Positions 1 through 10,012 of a stretch of 64,000 nucleotides of DNA are shown one piece after another. The notes beneath the pieces are model-generated. The model was not told where the DNA came from, searched no databases, and was given only the letters and a program-made list of their open reading frames with translations. This stretch comes from Apium graveolens (lineage: Eukaryota; Streptophyta; Magnoliopsida; Apiales; Apiaceae). The position numbers and the translations under genes were made by a program. Each line of letters opens with the position of its first letter. Positions within the stretch are counted from its first letter, which is position 1. The stretch spans positions 166,246,588 through 166,310,587 of the forward strand of contig NC_133655.1 in the NCBI RefSeq assembly GCF_009905375.1, written 5' to 3'.

Positions 1-28
1 AACTTTTGAAATCTATCATAGATCTCGT

Positions 29-458
29 TTAAGGACTCATTATCTCTCGAGTCAAAGTACTCATATTCTTGAGTAAAATAGTCCTCCTATTTTTCTTGAT
101 AGCAGTAGTACCTTGACACTTTACTTCTAAAGCATCCCAAATTTCCTTTGCTATTTTACATCCAATAACCCTATTGGACATAACACAATCAAAATTCCTA
201 TACAAAATATGTCTTACTTTTGCATCTTTCATAATATATGAAAGATCTTCAGGGAATATTCATTCTTATCTTTATCAACCATCTTTCATCTTCACCAGCA
301 CCTGATACTGCCACCTTCATTGGCCTATGAGGGCCATCATAAATCGTGCTTAGATATTCAGGATCTGTATCTTCTAAGAACATGGCCATCCTAACCTTCC
401 AGATTGGATATTCATGTATCTTTAGGATTGGAACCTTAATAGTTTCATACTTACTCAT
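29..458 (-). pseudogene. gag: Copia gag N-terminal part, frameshifted (element A)
   Basis: Two minus-strand open stretches (458-249 and 232-29) in different frames together give the N-terminal half of a copia capsid protein. The first starts MSKYETIKVPIL and has the W-K-V-R-M and LEDTDPEYL motifs of the UBN2/DUF4219-type gag; the second has VMSNRVIGCKIAKEIWDALE and the KKNRR motif. The same protein is seen in element D at 51299-52066 and element C at 39116-39543. A frameshift lies between about 232 and 249, and a second one near 60 because the expected YEHFDS segment is out of frame. Gag would form the virus-like particle; this copy cannot encode it intact. Confidence 0.8.
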
Positions 459-573
459 ATTATTGCTAATATGTGGTGTGGCTGGGGGTGGAGGTGGTGG
501 ATTATGTTATTGTTCTTTGTCTACCATTAAAGATTGATTGTCATATCTTAAACTGTTTGTATACTAATAGCAA

Positions 574-585
574 ACTCAGATACCA
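574..585 (-). other. Primer binding site, initiator Met tRNA (element A)
   Basis: The reverse complement reads TGGTATCTGAG, one mismatch from the plant consensus TGGTATCAGAG. It lies 2 bp inside the LTR edge at 588, the normal place for priming minus-strand DNA synthesis, and so fixes the element on the minus strand. Confidence 0.75.
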
Positions 586-587
586 AT

Positions 588-1097
588 TGTTAGGTCCGTA
601 ATATAACTGTAAAGGGGGTGAATACAATTTGTTCAAATAATTCGATAAATCTTAAACATAATCAACAGTTTTTATATTAACAGATAAAAACTGATTACAG
701 AAGTACTCTCTCAAAAGATGAACAATTATCCTTGAGAGTTGCTAGGTTATCTGAGAGATATATTAATTCATTAACTTATATAGAGTAAACCTAATATCTG
801 CTTATATAGTGCACAGTTACACAATCAATAAGGAATCCTATTCTATTACAGTAAGGAAACCTAATACATATCCATGTATGATTGATTCTGAAATAAAGTC
901 CTTCACCGCCTTCAATTTTGTAATCATTTTCCTTCTCGAATATCTACTGAAGTGACTAAATCCTAATGACATCAAATGATGATCATCAAGTACTGATAGA
1001 TAAGTACTAATGACGTCACCTTCAGTAAATACTGATATTAAGTCCTAATAATAAACTCTGATAGTTTCTATCCTTATATCATCAATTATATCTAACA
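588..1097 (-). repeat. 5' LTR of copia element A, 510 bp
   Basis: The ends are TGTTAG and CTAACA. On the sense (minus) strand a TATA box (TATATAAG, window 802-809) sits mid-LTR, as in the LTRs of C and D. It carries several ATCAGTACTT-like motifs (window orientation AAGTACTGAT) near 985-1070, discussed under findings. Only one copy is present, because the partner lies beyond the left edge. Confidence 0.8.
802..809 (-). promoter_or_regulatory. TATA box in LTR of element A
   Basis: TATATAAG on the minus strand inside the LTR. The same box occurs at the matching place in the LTRs of C (27531-27540, 39793-39802) and D (51007-51014). It probably drives the full-length transcript. Confidence 0.55.
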
Positions 1098-1140
1098 TTA
1101 TGAACAAAATGTTTCATAAAATTGGATATGAATTCTCTTT
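1098..1140. other. Short flank of older repeat F
   Basis: These 43 bp lie between the LTR of element A and element TRG. The last five bases, TCTTT, are the left TSD of TRG. Removing TRG joins this strip to 20915 onward. Confidence 0.7.
1136..1140. repeat. Target-site duplication TCTTT, left copy (TRG)
   Basis: TCTTT here and TCTTT at 20910-20914 flank the two 1320-bp LTRs exactly. This shows that 1141-20909 was a single integration event and that the larger nested block is intact. Confidence 0.92.
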
Positions 1141-1609
1141 TGTTAGGTCCCAATGTGTTTGTAGAAGGGGGGGTTGAATACAAACGGTACCGAATAATCG
1201 AATAAATACGGAATAAAAAATGTGAAACAAAATTCAAGTTAAATAAGAATATTATTAAACTTGAAAGGTGTTACAACAACTGTATCGATTACAAGGAATT
1301 AATCTCAAATTAATTATCACAAATTTAGAATAAATTCGACATGAACTTTTTCTATTTTTGCAATAATTAGAATCAAATGCTAAACACGATTTGAGATTAA
1401 GTTCTAGGGATTTTGATCCGCTAGATTGTTACACAAGAACAAGATAAAGATTTCTAGTTGATTGGATTTAACTTTACAATCTAGAAATTGATCTTGAATA
1501 AAGCAGATGAAAATGAAATATTTGCTGCGGCTGCTGTGTTCTTGACTTGTGTGTTGGATGGATAAAAAATGAACTGCTGCTTGTCTGCTTCTTTTTAATC
1601 AACAGAATA

Positions 1610-1750
1610 GAATTGAACTGGCAAGACAATCCTGAGCTCAGCAAGACAATCGGTAGGACAATGGATTGAACTAGCAAGACAATCTGAATGAACTAGCATG
1701 ACAATCAGAATGAACTAGCATGACAATCAGAATGAACTAGCAAGACAATC
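1610..1750. repeat. Degenerate tandem repeat in TRG LTR (AGCAAGACAATC family)
   Basis: Units of about 22-23 bp built on AACTAGCA(A/T)GACAATC recur six or seven times in a row; the best-kept units lie at 1686-1750. The same array is at 20059-20199 in the other LTR. This could be a regulatory repeat, as in other plant LTRs, or replication slippage. Confidence 0.8.
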
Positions 1751-1802
1751 CTCCTCCCAGTGTAACTTTCGGTGAGACTATTGTTTGTACTAGCATGACT
1801 TT

Positions 1803-1828
1803 CGGTATGACTATTGATTGTCATACCG
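1803..1828. repeat. Inverted repeat / hairpin in TRG LTR
   Basis: CGGTATGAC (1803-1811) and GTCATACCG (1820-1828) form a perfect 9-bp stem with an 8-nt loop. It is followed by a further GATTGTCATAC copy. The same hairpin is at 20252-20277 in the other LTR. Short LTR palindromes are a known Sirevirus trait. Confidence 0.75.
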
Positions 1829-2460
1829 ATTGTCATACTAGTACAATCAGTTTGACTTGCTGAATTTAAATGAATTTTAATCCAATTTAAATTCTGAAAA
1901 TTCCTAAAATTAATTCATAATTAATTAATCAATTAATAAATAAATTATTCTTCGCAGATATAATTTATTTTCTTAATTAAATTAGATGACTTAATTAATT
2001 AATAGAGAATTAATTCTAGTCTTGAGCAGCAACCATTCTTCTGCAAATCTTCTGAAAATCACTGAAAATTATGAATCAATTCCACCACTTCAACGTTGAC
2101 ACTCGATGTACTGTCTGGTTCATGAGTGACTAACTTCTGTGACGTTTCTTCATGTGTTGACTTTGATACTCTGATTTTCTTCAGATTAAATCCTTGTAAT
2201 TAATGATACTCTGACGAGATCTCTGTCACTTGATTAAATCCACGATCTTGATTTATATCACTGAGGCATGATCAACTTCTTGAACTTCTTCCAGTGAATT
2301 AACTCCTCAAGTCTGTAGATGAACCTTGTTTCTAAATCCTTTGACAGATATTACTTTGCGAGATCTCTCTGACGGTCGATCCACTATTTACTTATTATAT
2401 TCTTATTTGAGTTGAGTTGAATCCTCGAATATACAAATAGGCTATGACATATGACTTACA

Positions 2461-2475
2461 ATCTCCCCCTATTTG
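2461..2475 (-). other. Polypurine tract of TRG
   Basis: The minus strand reads AAATAGGGGGAGAT directly before the LTR start TGTAAGTC. This is the expected primer for plus-strand DNA synthesis. Three further GGGGGAGA tracts occur within the next 530 bp (near 2700-2710, 2929-2938 and 2976-2985). Confidence 0.8.
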
Positions 2476-4780
2476 TTTGTTAGACAATAACACACAAATA
2501 CCTAGAGGATAACTCAACTAACAAATAAGAAAAAGATATAAACATACATGCAAAGTAAATAGCAGAAAAGTTCTGGATGAGATTTAACATTTTCCAGATT
2601 CCAAGTAGATGTTCCTCTAGACTGAACATATCTTCAAGTAGTTCCATCTTCTTTTTGTACAACCACATTTCCTGTTGAGAAGCCCATATCTCTCTTGCTT
2701 CTCCCCCTATGAGAATCAACTGATTAAAGAAGATCACCTTCGTTTACCACCTCTCCCGTACAATAGGATCCGCAGATAAAAACCAATGGTACTCCCTTAA
2801 CAGCTTCTTCCCTTATCAGAAAATCACCTTCTGTTTACCACCTCTCCCGTACAATAGGATCCGTAGTTACAAACAACAATGGTGTGGTGTAGTGTACATG
2901 TTTGATCTTTTTCTTACTCCCTGCTATTTCTCCCCCTTAGTTGAGGAATCCTCCAAACTATTTCTTAAGCTTTTATCTCCCCCTTAAAGAAGGAATGTAT
3001 GCCGTCGTCTGAAGGAGTTCTCATATTTCACTTGGTTGGAAAAGAAATAACAAGTAGTTTCTCTTTCTACCTCACTGTGAGTGTGTGATTCTGTTTAGTG
3101 TACCTCACATGTGTTTCACTCTTCTCTCCACTCGTGTTTATACTCATTCTCACAAGTGTATCACTCTTCTCTCATAGCTCCATACTCCAGCTGTACCTGC
3201 AAGGAAAATCACCTTAGCCATCCTTAAGGAGGTCACAGGTGGTGCAATGGAAGTTCACAAATCCCCATCCTTGTTAAACTCGTCAGATAAATCTGAGTCA
3301 TAATCTACAAGTTGCTAGTTTCCCTTTTAGGGTTCCAGATTTGAATTCTGGGAAGGTAAACAATGATCCAACGATTTTAGCATAAAGATCAAAGTTCCCT
3401 TCTAATGTCTGTGAAGACACTTCCTTGTGACTTATCAGGTAATATCTGAATCATTGTCAACAAGTTGCCGATCTGCACCTATGTCAGATCCACTATCCGC
3501 AGATGCATCCAGGGGATTTAAGCCTGGGGAGGTAGACACTGACCACTGACATATGGCTTTTGGATCAGTATCCTCTCCTAACACCTGTAAAGGCAATTGG
3601 TCCACTAACGAACCTTAAATAATCGAATCTGACCTTAAAATGGTCGAAACTCTTGTTTCCGTCAACTCATCCTTTGTGTGTGTAACCTCTCCTTGTGCAT
3701 CAAGAATTGATTATGTTTGAAGTGGTGACACTACATCGGATACCTTGGCCGACAGGCAAAATTCAATAGACTCACCCTGTTGAGAGAATGAATCTAGTAA
3801 CTTGCTTTTGTGCCTTTTCAGCCATTACATCTTTTTGAGAAGATGTATGGGGGCTAGCAGTTGTCTCGGTTTAAATACTACTCATCTATGTAGGAGACAG
3901 AGCTACTGGGTTGACTACAGAACCTTCCTTATGTGGTGCACTAGGCACTATCTCCCTCACGCTCATTCATACTAAATTTAGTGGTAAGAGAGTGTTGGTT
4001 GGTTCTGTTTTTGTGTTTGTCTTTACAGTCTGGGATAGATGTTGTGGGTTTTCAACCTCATGACTGTCAATGAAAGAAAGTCATTGGAGACTGAACCTGT
4101 AACACAGAATATATGGTAATAGAGAGAAAATGATTTACAATAGTGATTTCAAAAGATTTTACATGAAATAAGAAATCACTAATGTAGAAAGAAGTTTAAT
4201 TCTTATTTTTCAATATGAATGAGTTTTTGATAAAACATTGATCACTTAGGGTAAAGTCTAAGTAATTCTCATTCATGTCAAAAGCTTACAAATATCTGCA
4301 ACATAATGTTAACAATATATCATTGACCGATACTTGTCAAGTACTTTAGATACTAATTGTTATGTTGCATAATCAATATACCACTGAACATATAAAACAA
4401 TATGATTGTGCTTAGTGATAAAATAGTTATTAATATGACGACTCTACTTATTCATATAAAATTATAACTTCTGTTAGAGTGCCATACCATGTCCTTGACG
4501 ATTGCTTGAGCAGTATACTAGTTCATACCAACCTAAAGTGAGATTGTGAAGAAGAGATTGCATAGTCCAATAGATCTGCAGCTGCAAAGTCCATGAACTG
4601 TGGTGCACTGACTTCCTCTTTTGACTCACCAAACAGGAGGACACTTGTACACATCTTACTAGAGTTCAATTCCAAGTGTAATGTGCAGCAGGTGCTTGAT
4701 ATGTCGTAATATTCTCAAGTCTCGTCACTGGTGCTATATGTTAGATACTGCTTCCTGATAATAACCTAGCACAATATACA
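2476..4780 (-). other. Non-coding internal region of TRG, pol missing
   Basis: About 2.3 kb without any convincing open frame on either strand; the 85-codon minus frame at 2480-2737 matches nothing I know. It holds the extra polypurine-like tracts, a duplicated segment (2733-2873) and stop-rich sequence. In a full copia element this space and about 3 kb more would hold integrase, RT and RNase H. I see none of their motifs, so pol was deleted rather than merely frameshifted. Confidence 0.65.
2733..2873. repeat. Short direct repeat (about 45 bp, two copies)
   Basis: A segment containing TTTACCACCTCTCCCGTACA and then ATAGGATCCG occurs near 2738-2775 and again near 2832-2868, about 94 bp apart, with a few mismatches. 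It is a local duplication in the TRG non-coding region. Confidence 0.7.
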
Positions 4781-4784
4781 AAAT

Positions 4785-4965
4785 TACAATGATAACATTC
4801 CCAGCTTGCAAACAGCCATATCCCTCAGATAAACCTTTGCTGTTATCTCCAAAGGTAACCAGGGGGCCAGCTTTCTCAATCCACATTTGATAGCAGGGCT
4901 CTATCTCCGGTCATATGTCTTGATGATCCACTGTCAAGACTCCACACTACCGGTTACACCTATTT
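4785..4965 (-). pseudogene. Relic of copia protease (TRG)
   Basis: Just after the gag stop, the minus strand at 4929-4960 encodes LDSGSSRHMTGDRALLS, the aspartic-protease active-site block (D-S-G) that opens copia pol. Further conserved pieces (KAG, FGDN, GYG, GNVII) follow but are broken by stops and frameshifts, and the homology fades before 4780. The protease therefore survives only as a stub, and the deletion of pol begins here. Confidence 0.7.
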
Positions 4966-4987
4966 AATGCCCTACACTACAAATGGA

Positions 4988-7150
4988 TTAGACCTTCTTC
5001 GGAACCCAAACTTGGTTGGGCCCGGCATACTTGTAGAACTGTCCTTTGTCAGGCAAAACAACATTTTTAATTTTAATTGTCTCAACTTTCTCAATGACTG
5101 GACATTTGACCTTGTAAACAGCCTTAACAAATTTCTGTTTAAGCTTAGGCACAAATGTCTCCTTTCTAGCCTTAGAAGGACTGGCAGTCTTAGACCTATC
5201 ATGCTTCTTGTTATTCAAATGCTGACGAGGAGTAGTCTTATCATTAGACACATGCTTACCATTAAAATAAGCATACATCGTATTAAAAGCACAAGACATA
5301 CAATTAGCAACACCACATGCTTTATAAGAGTGATTAACAGCAGACAATTTATGCATGGTAGACATGGCATTATTGTTATCCAACTCATGTGTGTCTGAGT
5401 TAGTCTCAGTTGCTTTCACAATTTTGACTGGAACTTTCGACTCACTTGACTTGGAAACAATCTTCTCATTAGCATGATCCTCAGCACGTATTTCTTCTTG
5501 AATAACAGAAGAGGTCGCATCAAATGGTTCAGCAATTGATGCTTTATAGAGGGGTTCATCAACACCCTTAAGCACATGTGGTACTTCCCTCCCTTTAGCA
5601 CAGACATGAGGAGGGGAGTTTATGCCTAATTCTCCAATAGCAGCATTGTAATCATAACCTATTCCAGATGTTTGATTAACAGCTTGCTTACTGTAGAACT
5701 CTTTAGCCTTCGAACAAGAATTGAAGTAGGCTCTAACCTTAGTCTCAAGACCGGTGATCTTGTCTTTGAGAATAGTTTCGAGTTTTCTATAACAGTCAAC
5801 TCTATTCTCTAGAAAAGATACCTGTTCTTTTAATTTGTCTTGATTAATGTGCACAAGTCTTAATTCATTGACCTCTTTCTCAAGGTCTGTGATCTGTAAA
5901 CTTAACAGTTCATTATCACGACGTGCACAATCTAAGTTACCTCTTAGATGATAAACCATTTCAGCATCAGAAAGTTTTACCTCTATTCTTGACGATGAAG
6001 CTTTTCCATCAATAGCCATAAGAGCAAGATTTCCTTCATCTTCATCTTCACTGTCAGTATCATCCCAGCTTCTTCCCTTTGCCAGATAAGCCCTTTCAGA
6101 GTTCTTTCTTACTTGCTTTGGCTTCCTACATTCTGTGGCAAAGTGTCCCAACTCATTACAGTTATAGCATCTAATGGTGCTCCGATCAACCATCCCTGTT
6201 TTGTATCCACCACTGCTGGTGTTAGAGGATGAAGATCCACCTTTCTGGAATTTGTTGTAGTTGGACTTGTACTTAAGCTTGGGATTCCTCTTGAATCTGA
6301 CATGGGAGAATCTCTTGACAATTTGGGCCATTGACTCGTCTTCCAATTGCTCCAGCTCTTCCAAGGAATAAAAATCATCATTTGATTGATTTGTAGTAGG
6401 AGGATCATATTCTGCTACTAACTCATTTTCCTCACCCTTGGAAAACTGTACCATTCTTTCTAACTGTTGAGATTGATGTTGTTGTTGACCTTCAGCTACA
6501 AGTGCAGTAGATGTGCTGACCATTCTATCCTTCCCGTAGACTTCCTTCTGTTGAATCTGCTCCAACTCATAGGTTTTTAACACTCCATAGAGCCTGTCCA
6601 AAGAAATCTCACTCAGATCTCTAGCTTCTCTAATGGCAGTGATTCTATGTTCAAGATGAGCTGGCAGTGTTAAAAGGAACTTTTTGTTGACCTCCCTGAT
6701 TGAATAATACTTTCCATTGATGTTCAGGTTGTTGATCAACGCATTGTACCTCTCAAACACTTCAGTAATTCCTTCTCCTGGATTTGATTTGAAATGTTCA
6801 TATTCAGAGGTTAGGATTTCCAACTTGTTCTCCCTAACTTCCTCTGTGCCTTCATTAATTACCTCAATAGTTTCCCACATGTGTTTAGAATTTTTACAGT
6901 TCATCACATGTCTGTTCATCAAGGGATCAAGGGAATCAATTAATATTAATTGAAGGCTGGAATCCAAGGAGGCTTCTTCCTTCTCAGCAGGAGTAAAATC
7001 TTCAGGCTCTTTTGGATAGGTTCTAGCTTCAGTAGTCACCACACCATCTATTATTACCTCCGGTTCAATAACCATCGGAGTTTTATACCCTTCTTTAACA
7101 AGTTTGAATATTTGGGATTTGCAACTTGTAAAAATTGTTACGACCGGCAT
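4988..7150 (-). pseudogene. gag: Copia gag (TRG), 5' end replaced by chromovirus B LTR
   Basis: A long open frame of 720 codons. Residues about 60-230 are a copia capsid domain (LDSSLQLILIDSLDPLMNRHVMNCKNSKHMWE). There is one CCHC zinc knuckle CYNCNELGHFATEC near residue 328, then a predicted coiled coil (about 395-500), then a Cys-rich block ACGVANCMSCAFNTM and the ending GPNQVWVPKKV typical of the gag end in SIRE-type elements. It would package element RNA. The true start is at 19493, on the far side of element B. The present first ATG (7148-7150) and first five codons come from the LTR of B read antisense. The upstream and downstream frames also seem to differ by one base near 7105-7115, so the copy was probably already damaged there. 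Confidence 0.85.
7131..7135. repeat. Target-site duplication AAAAT, left copy (B)
   Basis: AAAAT lies directly before the 5' LTR of B and again at 19406-19410 directly after its 3' LTR. This is a 5-bp duplication typical of gypsy integrase, and it shows that B integrated once into the TRG gag. Confidence 0.92.
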
Positions 7151-10012
7151 TTTATGTAATATTATTTGTGAATAATATTAAGTTAAATAAAAATATATTC
7201 AATGCTTGTACGTTTGTGTGAGTGAAAATTTCTGCATTTTAAATTTGCTTTGGGTAGTATATGATTTTTCAAAGCAAGAATTTATTTAATTTCTTTATTT
7301 TTGATTTATAAGGAATATTCTAAGCTTTGGAAAAATTTTCTTTTAAAAGACATTTTGTACACAAATTTTGAAAATGATTTTTATAAAGTCTCTAAAAATC
7401 CAAGTTATTTTATGGTATAAATTTTATAATTTTTGAACTTGTACTTTATTATATAAAAATAAATCTTTGGAAATTAGTTGCTTAATAATTATCAAATTAC
7501 ATGAATAACCTTGCATGCAAACTTGCCTAACTTTAGCTAGAGGGTTACTCTTGTCATTTCCTAAATCCACTCACATTTAGTCTAGTCAAAGACATAAAAA
7601 CAAAACTAAAGTGATGATCACTCCATTTTCACTCCACCCTCCCCTTTTCTCCTCCCTCCCTCTCGGCTCAACCCTCACTCTCGGCCATCCCATAGCCGAG
7701 GCCCTCCATCCCCTTCATTTCTTCATTCTTTCACCCAAACAATCATCTTATATTCAAGTAATTTTACTCCCTATATGTTATTCTTATATATTTCAAAAGT
7801 ATAGAGTGAAAAACCTATGTTTTGACCTTGCATGGTGATGTTTTTGTTAAACTCAAAGTGAACCTCCTTGATTCTTGTGAATCTAAGGCTTTCACCATGA
7901 GTTATAGTATCATAGGGTCAAGAATGGCTAGACATAAGAGTGTTACACCTATGCGAATGCTGTTTTTACCCTAATCCATTCGGCCATGACTTGATAGGAG
8001 CCGAATGGATGGTGTTTTGTTGCCTTGTTAACATTTTGTGTATTTTGTGATGATAACATGAATTTTGTAGTAAAGTCTTGATAAAATCCTTTTGCATGCT
8101 AGTTGATCATTTAGTTGTAATCCATGTTAGGCTTGCATGTTGAATTATGATAAAAATTTATTTGGAAATCATGTTGTTTTGGTTTGAAAAACCCGAAGGC
8201 ATGCATGCATGTGGAATTCTCTTAGTTTGTTGTGAAATTTTGATCATTTGGAAAGATTTTGTTAGTGAGCCTTAATTTCAGTAGGAATAATGTGATAATA
8301 TTGATTTATGCTTCTTGTTGCATGGTAATAATTTGTGGTTATCTTTTATAAAAATATATATCTTGTTGTTTCAAAGGCATGAAGATTTGCGATTTGTTAA
8401 GAGTAGTCTCTTTTGTTTTGCCATAGTTGCACCTTAGGTAAGGATGATCTCACCAAGGGTATTTTAAGAAAAAGGGAGTTAGTTCAGTAGAATACCAAGT
8501 ATAGGTCTTGGTTTAAGTATTTAGTTGTTGTTAGTTGGGTTTGTCAAGTCAAAATCTTGGAAAATGAGAGTTATAGTTTCTGCAGAAAAATCAGTTTAAT
8601 ACCCTGAGGTTTAGAGTGAGTTTTGACCATGTCATTGATGTGCACTTTGAGGCCCAAGCTACCAGAAGTTAGTATGGGGAGTATATAATAGGTTTTAGGA
8701 GTTGGTTGGAGGTTTGCATGTCATTTGGTTAGGTGCACAAGTAGAATAACAAAATCTGTCCAGCAGGGGACAGTTTTGTTGCAACTTAGAAATAGGGAGA
8801 TTTGGCCATGTCATGGGTAGGCCCTCATTAGGCCCAATTGGGCCTTAGTTAGAGGGTATGTCAGAGAAGTTTTTCCAACCATAGTTCATAGGATATGAGC
8901 TAGAACCATGTGTCACAAGTTAATTCAAGTCAGGGCATTTTCTGCCCAGAAAAACAGGGGAACCTTGGACTTTTAGCTTAGGCCCAAGAAGGCCCAAGCC
9001 AGGCCTTTGAGCCACATCAAGCTTATGAGATGCCCTTAGGTCAGGAGATTAACACCTTTATCCTATTGGAACCAGTGATGCCTATCTTTTGATGTTCTAA
9101 TACCTATATCTTGTCTACAACCGTTGCTTTAAGCCTAGTTTGGCATTACTCTTTCATCTTATCCAATAGCCTGGCTTAATTTCCTTGTCTAAGTTCTTGT
9201 TTATGGAAACCTCTCAATTACCCTAATATAGTAAAGTCTAGTAGATCATGGCCCTGAGATTTAGTGTCATATTTCCAGTGTTTCAAGTTGATCTATAATC
9301 CCTTGATAAAAATAATTACAGTCGAAAGAGATTTTGTCATAAATCGGCATCAGTTTTTAAAATGATTAAAACGTGGGTTTTTCAGTCCCAAAGGGGGGCA
9401 AATGTTTTCTTGAATGGTGGATCTGGACTGAGACGCGAGTCCTTTCCACACTTATATTAGGCTTAAAAGTTGCCTAGGGATTCCCAATAATGTTTTAGAA
9501 CCCAGCGAGGTTCGGGGTTACTTCGCGGCTGATCACCGGCTGTAATCCGTAGCGTCATAAAATGATTTTGATTAAGAATGATTTTAAAATTGTTTTGATG
9601 CAAGCATAATGATGCCAACTCACATAAGTTTTATCTCTCGATTATCATTGATTATGTCATTCCATTGTCATTCCTAAAGGTATATCTCGATTTATGCTTT
9701 GCGTTGTATTGTTAGCACTTGTTGAGCTTTTGGCTCACTTCTTGCTTTACCCTGATATTACAGCTAGCAGCCATGGTTAGATTCAAGCAGACTGCCCGTA
9801 AGACCTGTGATGCGGATGCTTATGTTCGAGCCCAGGTAGAATAAGTAATAATAGTTGTGTGAGGACTCGGTATTTGTAATCAGATGTAATAGTTGGTAGT
9901 GTTGGGCTGTTCCAAACCCTAAACTGTAAGATCTTGGATTTTGGTTGTGTAGTACTCATTAAAATGATGTAATAACTATATTTATTTTGCTATTTAAGTT
10001 GGGGGTGTGACA
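7136..10012 (+). repeat. 5' LTR of chromovirus B, 2877 bp (lacks a 1062-bp block)
   Basis: It matches 15467-19405 except that the block 17380-18441 is missing between 9048 and 9049. The junction shows no evident microhomology. It contains a TATA box at 7450-7457, GC- and pyrimidine-rich sequence near 7620-7740 and, near its 3' end, a splice acceptor, an H3-like open frame and a splice donor (9762-9837). Confidence 0.95.
7450..7457 (+). promoter_or_regulatory. TATA box in LTR of B
   Basis: TATATAAA lies in AT-rich DNA about 315 bp into the LTR, with an identical copy at 15781-15788. It is the best candidate for the U3 promoter. If it is used, transcription starts near 7480 and leaves a leader of about 2.5 kb before the LTR ends. 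Confidence 0.55.

Larger units (their letters stand above)
1..1097 (-). mobile_element. Copia element A (SIRE type), 5' end only, cut by window edge
   Basis: Read on the minus strand this is LTR (588-1097), primer site, then the start of gag, which runs off the left edge. The LTR ends are TGTTAG...CTAACA in window orientation, the perfect terminal inverted pair expected for copia. The leader, gag start and LTR layout match elements C and D further right, so all three belong to one broad family. The 3' half, pol and the other LTR lie outside the window, so its TSD cannot be checked. Confidence 0.85.
1141..2460 (-). repeat. 3' LTR of TRG, 1320 bp
   Basis: It starts TGTTAGGTCC and ends GACTTACA, and is nearly identical to 19590-20909. 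By eye I find about five single-base differences (near 1203, 1384, 1913, 2133 and 2333) and no length difference, so the insertion is young. It contains the tandem repeat and hairpin listed separately. Confidence 0.95.

Noticed and set aside
1610..1750. Spaced repeats resembling a CRISPR array
   Set aside because: The units are contiguous and degenerate with no unique spacers. This is a plant LTR tandem repeat.
4967..5398. 143-codon plus-strand frame opposite gag of TRG
   Set aside because: It is the shadow of the 720-codon minus-strand gag, which has clear domains.
7611..7838. 75-codon frame in both LTRs of B (also 15942-16169)
   Set aside because: Identity between copies only reflects LTR identity. 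It lies in a pyrimidine-rich leader, with no family resemblance and no sign of coding constraint.
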